Assembly (NCBI RefSeq): GCF_001571405.1
Contig: NZ_BCNX01000012.1
Coordinates: 29,201 to 93,200, forward strand
Direction of reading: 5' to 3'
Origin: Methanoculleus thermophilus
GTDB taxonomy: Archaea > Halobacteriota > Methanomicrobia > Methanomicrobiales > Methanoculleaceae
DNA length: 64,000 nucleotides
A program made the position numbers and the translations under genes. Below the pieces are notes generated by a model that was given only the letters and a program-made list of their open reading frames with translations, had not been told where the DNA came from and made no database searches. Below, piece by piece: positions 1 to 8,268 of this stretch (its first letter is position 1; every line of letters starts with the position of its first letter).

Positions 1-2
1 GC

Positions 3-953
3 GGTCTTTTGGTCGGGCTCTGCCTGCACGTCTTCGGCGACCACGTGCTGCTGCTCCAGCAGAGTATTGTAGAGTTTCAGAAAACCGGCCGGTTCGAGCC
101 GCGGCACCTTCCCGCCGGGCTGCTCGCCATCTACCTCTCGCTGATCTTCGGGGCGAGTCTCGGGCCCGAGGTGGCCGCCATCGATATGGGCGGGAGCATG
201 GGCACCCTTGCCGGCGACCGGCTGCGGAGCCGGGTGCGGACGCTCTCAATCGCCGGTATCGCCGGTGCCCTTGCGGGGTTTGCGATCTACCTTCAGATCA
301 CCAAGACTGCAGGCGGTGCCCTCTATCCGCTTCCACCGCTTGGAGAATTCTTCCCGCTATACCTTGTCTACGCCGCGATCCTCGGGCTTGCCGGTGCGGC
401 GGCGGGCGCCCTCTTCATCGGAGCATTCCGTCTCTTTCACCGCCTCATGACACCCCTTGCCGGGCAGCACCTGATCAGGGGTCTAGCCGGGGGTGTCGGG
501 CTCGGTATTGCCGGGATGGTCTTTCCGCTCGTGCTCTTCTCGGGACAGAACGAGTTCAAGACCGTCCTTGAGACGGGAGCAGCTGCAGGTGCGGCCGTGC
601 TGCTCCTGCTCGTCGCGGCAAAGATTCTCGCGAGCACATGGTGCATGGCGACGGTTTTCAAGGGCGGGCCGATCTTTCCGCTGATCTTTGCGGGCGGGAC
701 GCTCGGTCTCGCCGTCAGCCTCCTGATCCCTGCGATCCCGCCGGCCGTCGCCGTTCCCGCCGTCATGGCAGGAATGATCGTCTGCGTCCTCAAGGCCCCG
801 GCCGCGGTGATCCCGATCGTGGCGCTCGTCTTCCTGCAATGGGAGGTCCTGATCATCGTCGCCATCGCGACCGTAACCGGGTATTACGCCACCAGAAAGA
901 TCGAGATGTTTCCTCACGATGGCAACGGAGGAGACACAGGGAGCGTGCCGTAA
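3..953 (+). CDS. ClC-family chloride channel, 5'-truncated by window edge
   Basis: The reading frame is open to the left edge, so the N-terminus lies outside the window. The visible ~316 residues are hydrophobic with several membrane helices and carry two ClC signatures: GASLGPEVA, matching the GxxGP pore motif, and GGPIFPLIFAGGTLG, matching the GxFxPxxxxGxxxG motif. ClC proteins conduct chloride or exchange Cl-/H+ in the cytoplasmic membrane. The position that holds the gating glutamate in E. coli ClC (GREGP) is Leu here (ASLGP), which favours a channel-like rather than exchanger mode (inference). The frame ends at TAA. It is convergent with cca, with about 170 bp between them. No CBS domain follows. 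Confidence 0.85.
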   Translation, partial: GLLVGLCLHVFGDHVLLLQQSIVEFQKTGRFEPRHLPAGLLAIYLSLIFGASLGPEVAAIDMGGSMGTLAGDRLRSRVRTLSIAGIAGALAGFAIYLQITKTAGGALYPLPPLGEFFPLYLVYAAILGLAGAAAGALFIGAFRLFHRLMTPLAGQHLIRGLAGGVGLGIAGMVFPLVLFSGQNEFKTVLETGAAAGAAVLLLLVAAKILASTWCMATVFKGGPIFPLIFAGGTLGLAVSLLIPAIPPAVAVPAVMAGMIVCVLKAPAAVIPIVALVFLQWEVLIIVAIATVTGYYATRKIEMFPHDGNGGDTGSVP

Positions 954-1123
954 ACGCAGGGCCGTTGGTAAGATGGTAACTGAGGTCTCCCCGATGAAAC
1001 GGTCGATGATATCTGCAAAAAAGTAACGGATGGTCTGTGCCGCGCCCGCCTAACCTTTCTACCGGGACGGGCGCTACGGCATAGCCGCAATTGAGGAGTT
1101 TGTCGTGGTTCGGGCGAGCCCTC

Positions 1124-2497
1124 TCATTTCCCCGTCCTCCTCATGATTCTCGCAAGAGGCGACGACCGCGCGAGGAACCTCGAGATGAACTCAGCAAACT
1201 CCTCATCCCAGCACTCCACACCGACCTTCACCGTCCAGCCCTGCTTCATCGAGCGGCGGACGTGTTTGCCGAGGGCAACCTCAAAGAGGGTCCTGGACCG
1301 CAGAAGGTCTACGGCCCGGGTGAACGTGCGAGGAACCTCCACCACGTAGCGGCCCTCCTCGACGTAGGGTCCGGCAAAGACCTCTTCACGAACATACTTT
1401 GCGAGGAACTTCTCAGCGTTTCCCCGCGACCAGAGCGGCGGGCCGATGTGCCGGCGCATCACCGGGACGGTCTCGTTCATCAGCTCAAAGAGGAGCATGC
1501 ACCGCTCTTCCCCCATGCAGACATCGATACGATTGACGGCAAACTCGCTCCGCTCCAGGAGTTCCCGGATCGATTCAGCGGACTTCCGAAGCTGAGGCAC
1601 CACCGTATCGGGGGTGTAGTCCGGCGTCTTGAAGGTGAGCGTGAAGAGATGCGTCCCACGGGCGGCGAGGAGACGGGTGAAGACCTCCCGGGTGAGCGGG
1701 GGCGAATCCGGCCGGCAGAAGAACTCTATCGACGGCTCGGCAAGGTAGCCGCGTGCGAGTTCGGCAAACTCGAACATCCGCGAGAGTGAGAGCGCCGCCG
1801 CCACGTTCCGCTCCGGGTCGACCGGATCGATGACGACGAGCGGGTCCTCAAACTCCTTCGTCCCGTGCTTCTCGATATCGATCACTTCCCCCGGCCGCCA
1901 GCGGGCGGCGGCCTCGAGGAGCGGGTGGAACCCACCGTAATAGATCGTCAGCAGTTCGCAGAGGTAGCCCGAGAACCCCTCGGTCATATGATCCGATCCG
2001 TAAACCCCGCCTGCCTTCGCAAACTGCTTTAAGAGAAGGACGTCGTCGGCGTAGTCGCCTATGTGCGAGAGTATGTAGCGGGTATGAAACGGAGTCCGGT
2101 CCACGGCGCTCTTGATCTTGGTGGCGCTTTCGACGGCGTAACAGGGAACGAGATCGATATCGAGCGAGTTGATCGTTGCGTTGACGTAAGGGTGCTCCGC
2201 GTATTTCTCGCGCCAGGTCGCGCCGAACTCCTCGGCGACCCGGTGCGCGAGCGCTAGACCCTGCTCCTGGAGTTCTTCGCGGGAGAGAGAGGGGTCAAAG
2301 AGCATGAAGATGTCAAGGTCCCGATCGCCCCGGACGAATGTATCGCGGGCGACCGACCCTACCATCATCGCCTTCGCCATCCCCGACCGCTCCACCGCCT
2401 CGATCAGGCGTTTCCCCATCGTCCGGATGTAGGTCCGCTCTTCAGGCGTGGGGCGGATCTGTTTGAGCACCTCCTCCTCGCAAGGGTATCGGGTCAC
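1124..2497 (-). CDS. cca: CCA tRNA nucleotidyltransferase (archaeal class I)
   Basis: Adds or repairs the 3'-CCA end of tRNAs using CTP and ATP. The 457-residue length is normal for the archaeal enzyme. Near residue 47 the nucleotidyltransferase signature GSVARDTFVRGDRDLDIF is visible, with the metal-binding DxD pair; the central and C-terminal archaeal domains follow. The start is GTG and overlaps the TGA of thpR (GTGA), so the two are probably translationally coupled. The tRNA genes in this window do not encode CCA, which fits a need for this enzyme. Confidence 0.95.
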   Translation of the reverse strand: MTRYPCEEEVLKQIRPTPEERTYIRTMGKRLIEAVERSGMAKAMMVGSVARDTFVRGDRDLDIFMLFDPSLSREELQEQGLALAHRVAEEFGATWREKYAEHPYVNATINSLDIDLVPCYAVESATKIKSAVDRTPFHTRYILSHIGDYADDVLLLKQFAKAGGVYGSDHMTEGFSGYLCELLTIYYGGFHPLLEAAARWRPGEVIDIEKHGTKEFEDPLVVIDPVDPERNVAAALSLSRMFEFAELARGYLAEPSIEFFCRPDSPPLTREVFTRLLAARGTHLFTLTFKTPDYTPDTVVPQLRKSAESIRELLERSEFAVNRIDVCMGEERCMLLFELMNETVPVMRRHIGPPLWSRGNAEKFLAKYVREEVFAGPYVEEGRYVVEVPRTFTRAVDLLRSRTLFEVALGKHVRRSMKQGWTVKVGVECWDEEFAEFISRFLARSSPLARIMRRTGK

Positions 2498-3033
2498 AGC
2501 GGAACCTCCGCGAGATCCTCGTATATCGATCCGCGGGGCGTGAGCGTGCTCTTCTTGAGTTTGATGCTCTCCACCCGGAATCTCCCAAGCGGTTCACGGG
2601 GAGTGCACGCCACCTGCGAGGAGAGGGAGGGGTGGTACTCTTTCACCCGCGCAAGGGTCACATGAGGCCGGAATGGGCGTTTTTCGCGGGGGAACCCGAG
2701 CGGTGCAAGGAGATCATCGATCTCCCGGGCGAGAGCGGCACTCTCGCCATTGTCTGTGACGTCGCACCAGACCACCCGGGGTCTCTGTGGTGGATTGCAG
2801 ACCGCACACCCGACCGTCAACTCGAAGGGATCGGCCCTGACAGCCCGGAGCGCATCGATGATCGGCTCAATCATTGACGGGTCAACTTCACCCAGAAACT
2901 TGAGTGTAATATGAAGATTTGCGGGATCGACGATGGCGAGGCGACCGCCGGACTTCGCCAGAATCTCCTGCGACAGACGAGCCTTCTCGCGGATATCCCC
3001 CGCGAGATCGATTGCAACGAACGTCCTGACCAT
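2494..3033 (-). CDS. thpR: RNA 2',3'-cyclic phosphodiesterase (2H family)
   Basis: A 179-residue protein of the 2H phosphoesterase / 2'-5' RNA ligase family. Both catalytic HxT motifs are visible: HITLKFLGEV near residue 42 and HVTLARV near residue 125. Family members hydrolyse 2',3'-cyclic phosphate ends of RNA and can reversibly ligate tRNA half-molecules. Its 3' end overlaps cca, so the pair forms a two-gene tRNA-processing operon, read divergently from nrdH-nrdD. Starts with ATG at 3033. Confidence 0.92.
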   Translation of the reverse strand: MVRTFVAIDLAGDIREKARLSQEILAKSGGRLAIVDPANLHITLKFLGEVDPSMIEPIIDALRAVRADPFELTVGCAVCNPPQRPRVVWCDVTDNGESAALAREIDDLLAPLGFPREKRPFRPHVTLARVKEYHPSLSSQVACTPREPLGRFRVESIKLKKSTLTPRGSIYEDLAEVPL

Positions 3034-3258
3034 ATTACCGTACTATCGTGCTTCACCATACAAAAGATGATTGTTCAGCGGAGGCGCGCCCGAAAAAACA
3101 CGGCGAATCGGCGTTGAAAGAAGAGTTCGGTGGATATTTATCCCGGGGCTCCCCAGCGTGATACAGGGGACCGCCCCCATTATGAATCCATGCACAGCAT
3201 CGAATAACAGATGATATATCGAGATGAAACCAAATCTTAACAACTGACTCCCGGGGGT

Positions 3259-3534
3259 ATTACCATATCCGATACAGCGCAATTTATCGTTTATACACTT
3301 GAATTTTGCCCGAACTGCGAAATTCTAAAAGAATTTCTGGCCTCAAGAGGGGTTGCCTACACCGAGTGTGACATGGCATCCATCGAGGCGCTGACAGAAC
3401 TTCGCATGAACGGTGTATTCGTGCAGGAAGCGCCGGTACTGCAGAAGGGCGATACGTTCTATACATCCAGTGACCTCTTCAGCGAAGGCGCACTCCGAGA
3501 GGACTTTGTTGCCAATCTGATCGCGGGGGCATGA
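3259..3534 (+). CDS. nrdH: NrdH-like glutaredoxin/thioredoxin-fold redoxin
   Basis: A ~91-residue protein with the redoxin core: a β strand (FIVYTLEF), then the CPNC dithiol, then a helix (EILKEFLASRG), and later the cis-Pro region (EAPVLQKGD). The frame is open from 3241 and contains no upstream ATG, so the start must be non-canonical. ATT at 3259 is used here, but ATA at 3265, which sits better behind the GGGGGT at 3253-3258, or CTG at 3244 are also possible. Its TGA overlaps the nrdD ATG (ATGA at 3531-3534). In Methanosarcina barkeri a thioredoxin-like NrdH encoded in the RNR operon passes electrons from a ferredoxin disulfide reductase to class III RNR. The position here indicates the same role (inference). 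Confidence 0.8.
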   Translation: MTISDTAQFIVYTLEFCPNCEILKEFLASRGVAYTECDMASIEALTELRMNGVFVQEAPVLQKGDTFYTSSDLFSEGALREDFVANLIAGA

Positions 3535-6500
3535 GGTTGGCTCGTAAGTCGACGCAGGCGACCTTATTTGGGGACTTCGTCCCCACTTTTCCGAAAGTCA
3601 GGACTTCGCGGGGCTACCTCCTCGACTGGGACAGGAACAGGATCATCCGGCAGATCGTCGAGGAAAGCCGACTCGTAGAGGTCTTCTACGGCTACAAGGG
3701 AGCGGATGAGGAGACGGCAAAGGAGATCGCCCGGCTGGTTGAGAAGAAGATCCAGATGCTCGGTCTGCAGTCGCTTTCCGGTCCGCTGATCCGCGAGATC
3801 GTCAACATGACGCTTCTTGAGCGCGGCCTGGTCCCCTACCGGAATGTCTGCACGAGGGTGGGAACCCCGGTCTTTGATGCGCACCTCATCGATGTGGGGA
3901 GAGGGTTTGAGGCCCACGACAACGCCAATCTCCAGGAGAATGCCGAGACCTCGCACAAGAAGAAGGCGGACAAGATCAGCAAGGAGCAGTATCTCCTGCA
4001 GCTCCCTCCGGAGCTTGCGGACCACCACCTCCGCGGCGATCTCCACATCCACGACCTGGAATACTTTGGTACTCGCCCGTTTTGCCAGGATTGGGACCTG
4101 CGTTACTTCTTCTACTACGGCCTGATGCCCGACGGCAACGGGACGAAGGCCTCGGTGGCCGGCCCGGCGAAGAGGGCCGAGGTGGCGGTACTCCACGCGG
4201 TCAAGGCGCTCGGTTCCGCCCAGACGAACTTTGCCGGCGGTCAGGGCTACTACAACTTCCTCACATTCATGGCGCCCTACTTCGAGGGGATGGACTACGA
4301 GGAGATCAAGCAGCTGATGCAGATGTTCGTCTACGAGATGACCCAGATGATGGTCGCCCGCGGCGGCCAGGTGGTCTTCTCGTCGGTCCAGCTCTCTCCC
4401 GGCGTCCCGACCCTCTGGAAAGACAAGCCCTGCGTCTACCGCGGCAAGGTCTGGGATGGGAAGCAGGCGCCGCTCCGGACCTACGGTGAGTTCGAGCGGG
4501 AAGTCCGGCTCCTCTTCAAGGCGCTGATGGAGGTGATGCTCGAGGGGGACTACTGGGGCAAACCCTTCTCCTTCCCCAAGCCCGAGATCAGCATCGAGCC
4601 CGACTTCCTCACCGAGGACGAGGAGTTCAACCGCAAGCACCCGGATCTCCCGACCTACCATGACCTCTACCTGATGACGTTCGAGCTCGCGTCCAAGTAC
4701 GGCACCCCCTACTACGACAACCAGATCCCCGCCTACCGGGGCGCCGGGGAGGGAATCTCGTGCTACCAATGTCTTTCGGGGGACGAACTGATCCCGGTGG
4801 CCGATCATGACGGTCGGATCGCCGTCAGGGCGATCCGCGACCTCTTCACCGTTGCCGCAAAGAACGGAAGACGGATCGACTCGTTCGGAACAGAGCTCGC
4901 CTACTATGATGGAAAGGCGCCGAGCGTCGATTTCACAACCCTGGAGTCATCGCTTCGCCCGTTCCGCGGCGTGATGCGCCAGAGATATACCGGCGACCTT
5001 CTCCGGATCACCCTGGAGTCGGGGCGGCAGATCACCGTCACCCCTGATCATCCGGTCTATGTCCTGAGAGGAGCGAGGTTCGAGAGAGCGGCAGCAGAAG
5101 ATCTCAATGTCGGCGACTACCTGCCGGTGTTGAAGACCAGCGAGTTCTGCGAGAGGCTGACGACGGAGATCGATGTCGCAAAGACTCTTTCAAAGGCGGG
5201 CCATGCTGATGCGATCCGCATCACTGATGATCAGGTGCGGCTCCGGAGCGGCGGGCGGGCCGGTCTGCCCCGCATGCTCCCGGTCAGCCGCGAACTCGCA
5301 GCGCTCCTCGGCTACTACCTTGCGGTCGGGCAGAGGGCGCAGTCGGGGCGGCGCTACATCGTCCGGCTCGCATTCAACAAGATGGGCTCAGACCTTGCGA
5401 CGGACGCCGCGGCATGCATCCGCGCCGCCCTGGGGTATGAGCCGGAGATCCGCGAGACGACGGCGGGAACCGAGGTCGCCATCAACAGCAAGCTGGTCTA
5501 CCTTCTGATCGACGCTCTCGGGTGCGGCTCCACTGAGCGCGACAGATCGGTCCCCGATCTCCTCTTCAATCTCGACTATACGCTCGTGGGCGACTACCTC
5601 GGCGCGGCCTTCCGCGCGGGAGAGGAAAAGACCTCCAGACGCCCCGCACGGAGCATCAGACTGAAGACTGCCTCCCGGGATGCCGCGCAGAGACTGGTCT
5701 GGCTTGCAGGAAGGATCGGCGTTCAGATGAGTTATCTTGAGCGTGAAGAGATTATCGGGGCGCCCAAAAAAACCTACATCTGCAGGATCACGGACCAGGA
5801 GCAGATCGAGAGGTTCTACGCGGAGACCGGATGCTGTACTGAAGTGCCGCGAGGCCGGCAGACCTACGGGCCCTTCGCCCGTCTCCCGGAGAGAGCAGGG
5901 GCAACCGGGCAGGCGGCCCTTGCCTGCGCGAGCAGGTACTCCGCCGGCGGGATAGAGGGGATCCAGATATCGCTGCTTCTCCCCCCCGTCGCCTGCGGGA
6001 TCGGGATGGAGAAACTCGCCCGTGGAGACGTCCACCCGCTCCGTATCCGCTCGATAGAACCGGTGGAGTCCGACGGTTACGTCTACGACATCGTCGATGT
6101 CGCCGGCACCCACACATTCGCAAACGCGCTCGGCATCGTGACCGGGAACTGCTGCGCCTACCAGTTCTCATCGCTTGCCAACGAGGACGACGAGTTCGAG
6201 GACAAACTCTACTTCCGTGAGGGAAAGCACTTCTCGATGGGCTCCTGGCAGGTGATGTCCATCAACTGCCCGCGAGCGGCGTACAAGGCGGAAGGCAACC
6301 AGGAGCGGCTCATCGCCGAACTGAAGTCCCTGATGGATATCGCGGTCGACCTCTTCCGGATCAAGCGCCGCTGGATGTCACTGATCCGGGCGAACGGCCG
6401 GATGCCGTTTGCGATGCAGCGCCCGAAGGACCCGAACACCGGCGAGCGCGGCGCGGTTGCCGTGGACCTCGAAGGGCTTGTCTACACCATCGGGGTCGTC

Positions 6501-7106
6501 GGTGTCAACGAGATGGTGCAGCACTTCACCGGCTACCAGCTCCACGAGTCGCGCGACGCGTTCCGCCTCGCCGTCCGGACCATGACCGAACTCGAGATGT
6601 ATGCTCGTGAACTCTCGCAGAAGTACAACATGACGATCGCCCTCGCCCGCACCCCGGCGGAGACGACCGGCCAGCGGTTCGCGGTCGCCGACCTCCTCGA
6701 CGAGCGGTTCAGGGACCACGCCATCCGGGTCATCAAGGGTGACGTAGACCGGGCGCTCGAGATGCTCGGGACGACGCTCGATCTCCCCATCTACTACACA
6801 AACGGGACTCATGTCACTCCGGCGGCCCCCGTCCCGCTCACGAAGCGGATCGAGATCGAGCACGTCTTCTTCCCCATCGTGGACGGCGGGAACATCTTCC
6901 ATATCTGGCTCGGGGAGGCCCGCCCGGATCCACGGGGGCTGATGGAGATGGCGATGAACCTCTGCCGGACGACCCAGATCGGTTACTTCGCCTTCACCCG
7001 GGACCTGACGGTCTCCTTAAAGGAGTACCGGGAGTTGAAACCGAAGCATCCAGATCACGGGAAGGCGGCCGGCATCTTCCCGGCTGCGGACCAGGTGGAT
7101 GCCTGA
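3531..7106 (+). CDS. nrdD: Anaerobic ribonucleoside-triphosphate reductase with intein
   Basis: Class III RNR, which makes dNTPs from NTPs under anoxia. The 1191-residue precursor holds an N-terminal ATP-cone (about residues 20-110), the first half of the barrel, an intein (414-873) and the second half, giving a 731-residue mature protein. Family blocks are clear: LHIHDLEYF, RGGQVVFSS, GSWQVMSINCPRAAY, IGVVGVNEMV and GGNIFHIWLGE. After splicing, the junction reads SCYQ-CCAYQFSS, the presumed thiyl-radical region. The frame stops only ~32 residues after IGYFAFTRDLTV, where other NrdDs carry a four-Cys zinc site and the RVxGY glycyl-radical loop. I see neither in this frame or in adjacent frames. 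ATG overlaps the nrdH stop. No nrdG is in the window. Confidence 0.93.
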   Translation: MRLARKSTQATLFGDFVPTFPKVRTSRGYLLDWDRNRIIRQIVEESRLVEVFYGYKGADEETAKEIARLVEKKIQMLGLQSLSGPLIREIVNMTLLERGLVPYRNVCTRVGTPVFDAHLIDVGRGFEAHDNANLQENAETSHKKKADKISKEQYLLQLPPELADHHLRGDLHIHDLEYFGTRPFCQDWDLRYFFYYGLMPDGNGTKASVAGPAKRAEVAVLHAVKALGSAQTNFAGGQGYYNFLTFMAPYFEGMDYEEIKQLMQMFVYEMTQMMVARGGQVVFSSVQLSPGVPTLWKDKPCVYRGKVWDGKQAPLRTYGEFEREVRLLFKALMEVMLEGDYWGKPFSFPKPEISIEPDFLTEDEEFNRKHPDLPTYHDLYLMTFELASKYGTPYYDNQIPAYRGAGEGISCYQCLSGDELIPVADHDGRIAVRAIRDLFTVAAKNGRRIDSFGTELAYYDGKAPSVDFTTLESSLRPFRGVMRQRYTGDLLRITLESGRQITVTPDHPVYVLRGARFERAAAEDLNVGDYLPVLKTSEFCERLTTEIDVAKTLSKAGHADAIRITDDQVRLRSGGRAGLPRMLPVSRELAALLGYYLAVGQRAQSGRRYIVRLAFNKMGSDLATDAAACIRAALGYEPEIRETTAGTEVAINSKLVYLLIDALGCGSTERDRSVPDLLFNLDYTLVGDYLGAAFRAGEEKTSRRPARSIRLKTASRDAAQRLVWLAGRIGVQMSYLEREEIIGAPKKTYICRITDQEQIERFYAETGCCTEVPRGRQTYGPFARLPERAGATGQAALACASRYSAGGIEGIQISLLLPPVACGIGMEKLARGDVHPLRIRSIEPVESDGYVYDIVDVAGTHTFANALGIVTGNCCAYQFSSLANEDDEFEDKLYFREGKHFSMGSWQVMSINCPRAAYKAEGNQERLIAELKSLMDIAVDLFRIKRRWMSLIRANGRMPFAMQRPKDPNTGERGAVAVDLEGLVYTIGVVGVNEMVQHFTGYQLHESRDAFRLAVRTMTELEMYARELSQKYNMTIALARTPAETTGQRFAVADLLDERFRDHAIRVIKGDVDRALEMLGTTLDLPIYYTNGTHVTPAAPVPLTKRIEIEHVFFPIVDGGNIFHIWLGEARPDPRGLMEMAMNLCRTTQIGYFAFTRDLTVSLKEYRELKPKHPDHGKAAGIFPAADQVDA
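4770..6149 (+). mobile_element. Intein in NrdD, with degenerate LAGLIDADG endonuclease
   Basis: Residues 414-873 of the NrdD frame (460 aa). It begins with Cys (CLSGDELIPV), has the block-B splicing motif TPDHPV (His507), a C-terminal block DGYVYDIVDVAGTHTFA, and ends TGN before Cys874. The penultimate residue is Gly instead of the usual His. A two-motif homing endonuclease region lies in the middle. The first motif reads LLGYYLAVGQ (about 592-601) and the second YLGAAFRAGE (about 689-698); both lack the catalytic acidic residue of the LAGLIDADG consensus. Splicing is probably intact, because the flanking exteins are in frame and conserved; DNA cleavage is probably lost (inference). Confidence 0.92.
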
Positions 7107-7110
7107 CCGC

Positions 7111-7126
7111 GATCATACCTTTTTTC
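7111..7126 (+). terminator. Possible T-tract terminator after nrdD
   Basis: A run of six T at 7120-7125 lies just after the nrdD stop codon, as in archaeal oligo-T terminators. No strong hairpin is seen. Confidence 0.4.
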
Positions 7127-7193
7127 TGACCATACACCGAAACCCTGTTAGTGGCTGCCTGCCGTAGGGCTGTAGCGGCACGTGAGGGAATCA

Positions 7194-8225
7194 ATGATCG
7201 ATCTGATAGATCCGCTTCTTGCAATCGACGTCGGCAGAGGCACCCAGGACATCCTGGTCTACGAGCCCGGCCGGCCGATCGAGAACAGCATCAAACTGGT
7301 CCTCCCGTCCCCGAATGTGGTGGTGGCAGAGAAGATCCGGCAGGTGACGCAAGCGCGGCGCCCGGTCTTCCTGAACGGGTTCCTGATGGGCGGCGGCGCG
7401 AACACGGGTGCGATACGAGAACACCTGGCAGCGGGGCTCCCCGTCTACGCTACTCCCGATGCCGCTGCGACCATCCACGACGACCCGGAGCGGGTGCGGG
7501 CGCTTGGAGTCGAGATCAGGACCTCTCCTCCGGCGGATGCAGTGACCATCCATGCCACCGACTACATGGAGCCCGAACTTCGAGAGACGTTCTCCCTCTT
7601 TGGCATCGACTACCCCGAGAATATCGCTGTCGCGGTCCAGGACCACGGCTACTCTCCCCACCGCAGCAACCGTATCCATCGGTTCGAACTGATGCGTCAG
7701 CAGCTCGATGCCGGGGACTGGGACATCTTCTCACTCGTTTCCGACCCACCGCTCGCCGACATGACCAGGATGCAGGCGATCCGGCGGCAGGCACCTCGTG
7801 CGCTCGTCACCGATACCGGGCCGGTCGCCATTATCGGAGCGCTCTGTGACCCGCAAGTGCGGCGCATGGCGGATGCCGGGGTTATCCTCGTCAACGCCGG
7901 GAACGGGCACACCCTCTGCTTCACTCTGAAAGGGCGGGAGATCTACGGGGTCTTTGAGCACCACACCGGCTCGCTCGACCCCGAGAAGCTGCAGCACTAT
8001 ATCCGACGGCTCGCCGACGGTACGCTGACCTCAGAGGAGGTCTTCGATGACGGCGGCCACGGGGCGGCGATCCGTAAACCGCTCTCAACCAGGGCCATAG
8101 CCGTCACGGGGCCCAACCGGCTCCGGCTGCTCCCGGAGGCATACCAGGCAGCGCCCTTCGGGGATATGATGCTTTCAGGGTGCTTTGGGCTCGCACGGCT
8201 CTGGAAGGAGTTCAGAGAAGAATAA
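7194..8225 (+). CDS. DUF1786 family protein (ASKHA-like fold, unknown function)
   Basis: A 343-residue protein conserved in methanogens and sometimes labelled 'pyruvate formate-lyase activating enzyme', although I see no radical-SAM CxxxCxxC motif. It begins LLAIDVGRGTQDILVY, resembling the phosphate-1 loop of actin/hexokinase-type ATPases (DxGxGTxD). Later glycine-rich stretches such as ILVNAGNGHTLCF could be a second phosphate or adenosine segment. ATG 7194 is preferred because GTGAGGGA lies 5 bases upstream; a GTG at 7182 also exists. It sits 87 bp after nrdD on the same strand, so a link to the RNR is possible but unproven. Confidence 0.7.
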   Translation: MIDLIDPLLAIDVGRGTQDILVYEPGRPIENSIKLVLPSPNVVVAEKIRQVTQARRPVFLNGFLMGGGANTGAIREHLAAGLPVYATPDAAATIHDDPERVRALGVEIRTSPPADAVTIHATDYMEPELRETFSLFGIDYPENIAVAVQDHGYSPHRSNRIHRFELMRQQLDAGDWDIFSLVSDPPLADMTRMQAIRRQAPRALVTDTGPVAIIGALCDPQVRRMADAGVILVNAGNGHTLCFTLKGREIYGVFEHHTGSLDPEKLQHYIRRLADGTLTSEEVFDDGGHGAAIRKPLSTRAIAVTGPNRLRLLPEAYQAAPFGDMMLSGCFGLARLWKEFREE

Positions 8226-8268
8226 CATGGGTTCGGGGATCTCTGGATGACACATCCCGGAGAAGAAC

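Noticed and set aside
3043..3282. 79-codon minus-strand frame between thpR and nrdH
   Set aside because: Covers the divergent promoter region, has no motif and would overlap the conserved redoxin start.
3564..4808. 414-codon open frame opposite nrdD
   Set aside because: Mirror of NrdD extein codons; Leu/Val/Glu repeats typical of antisense frames.
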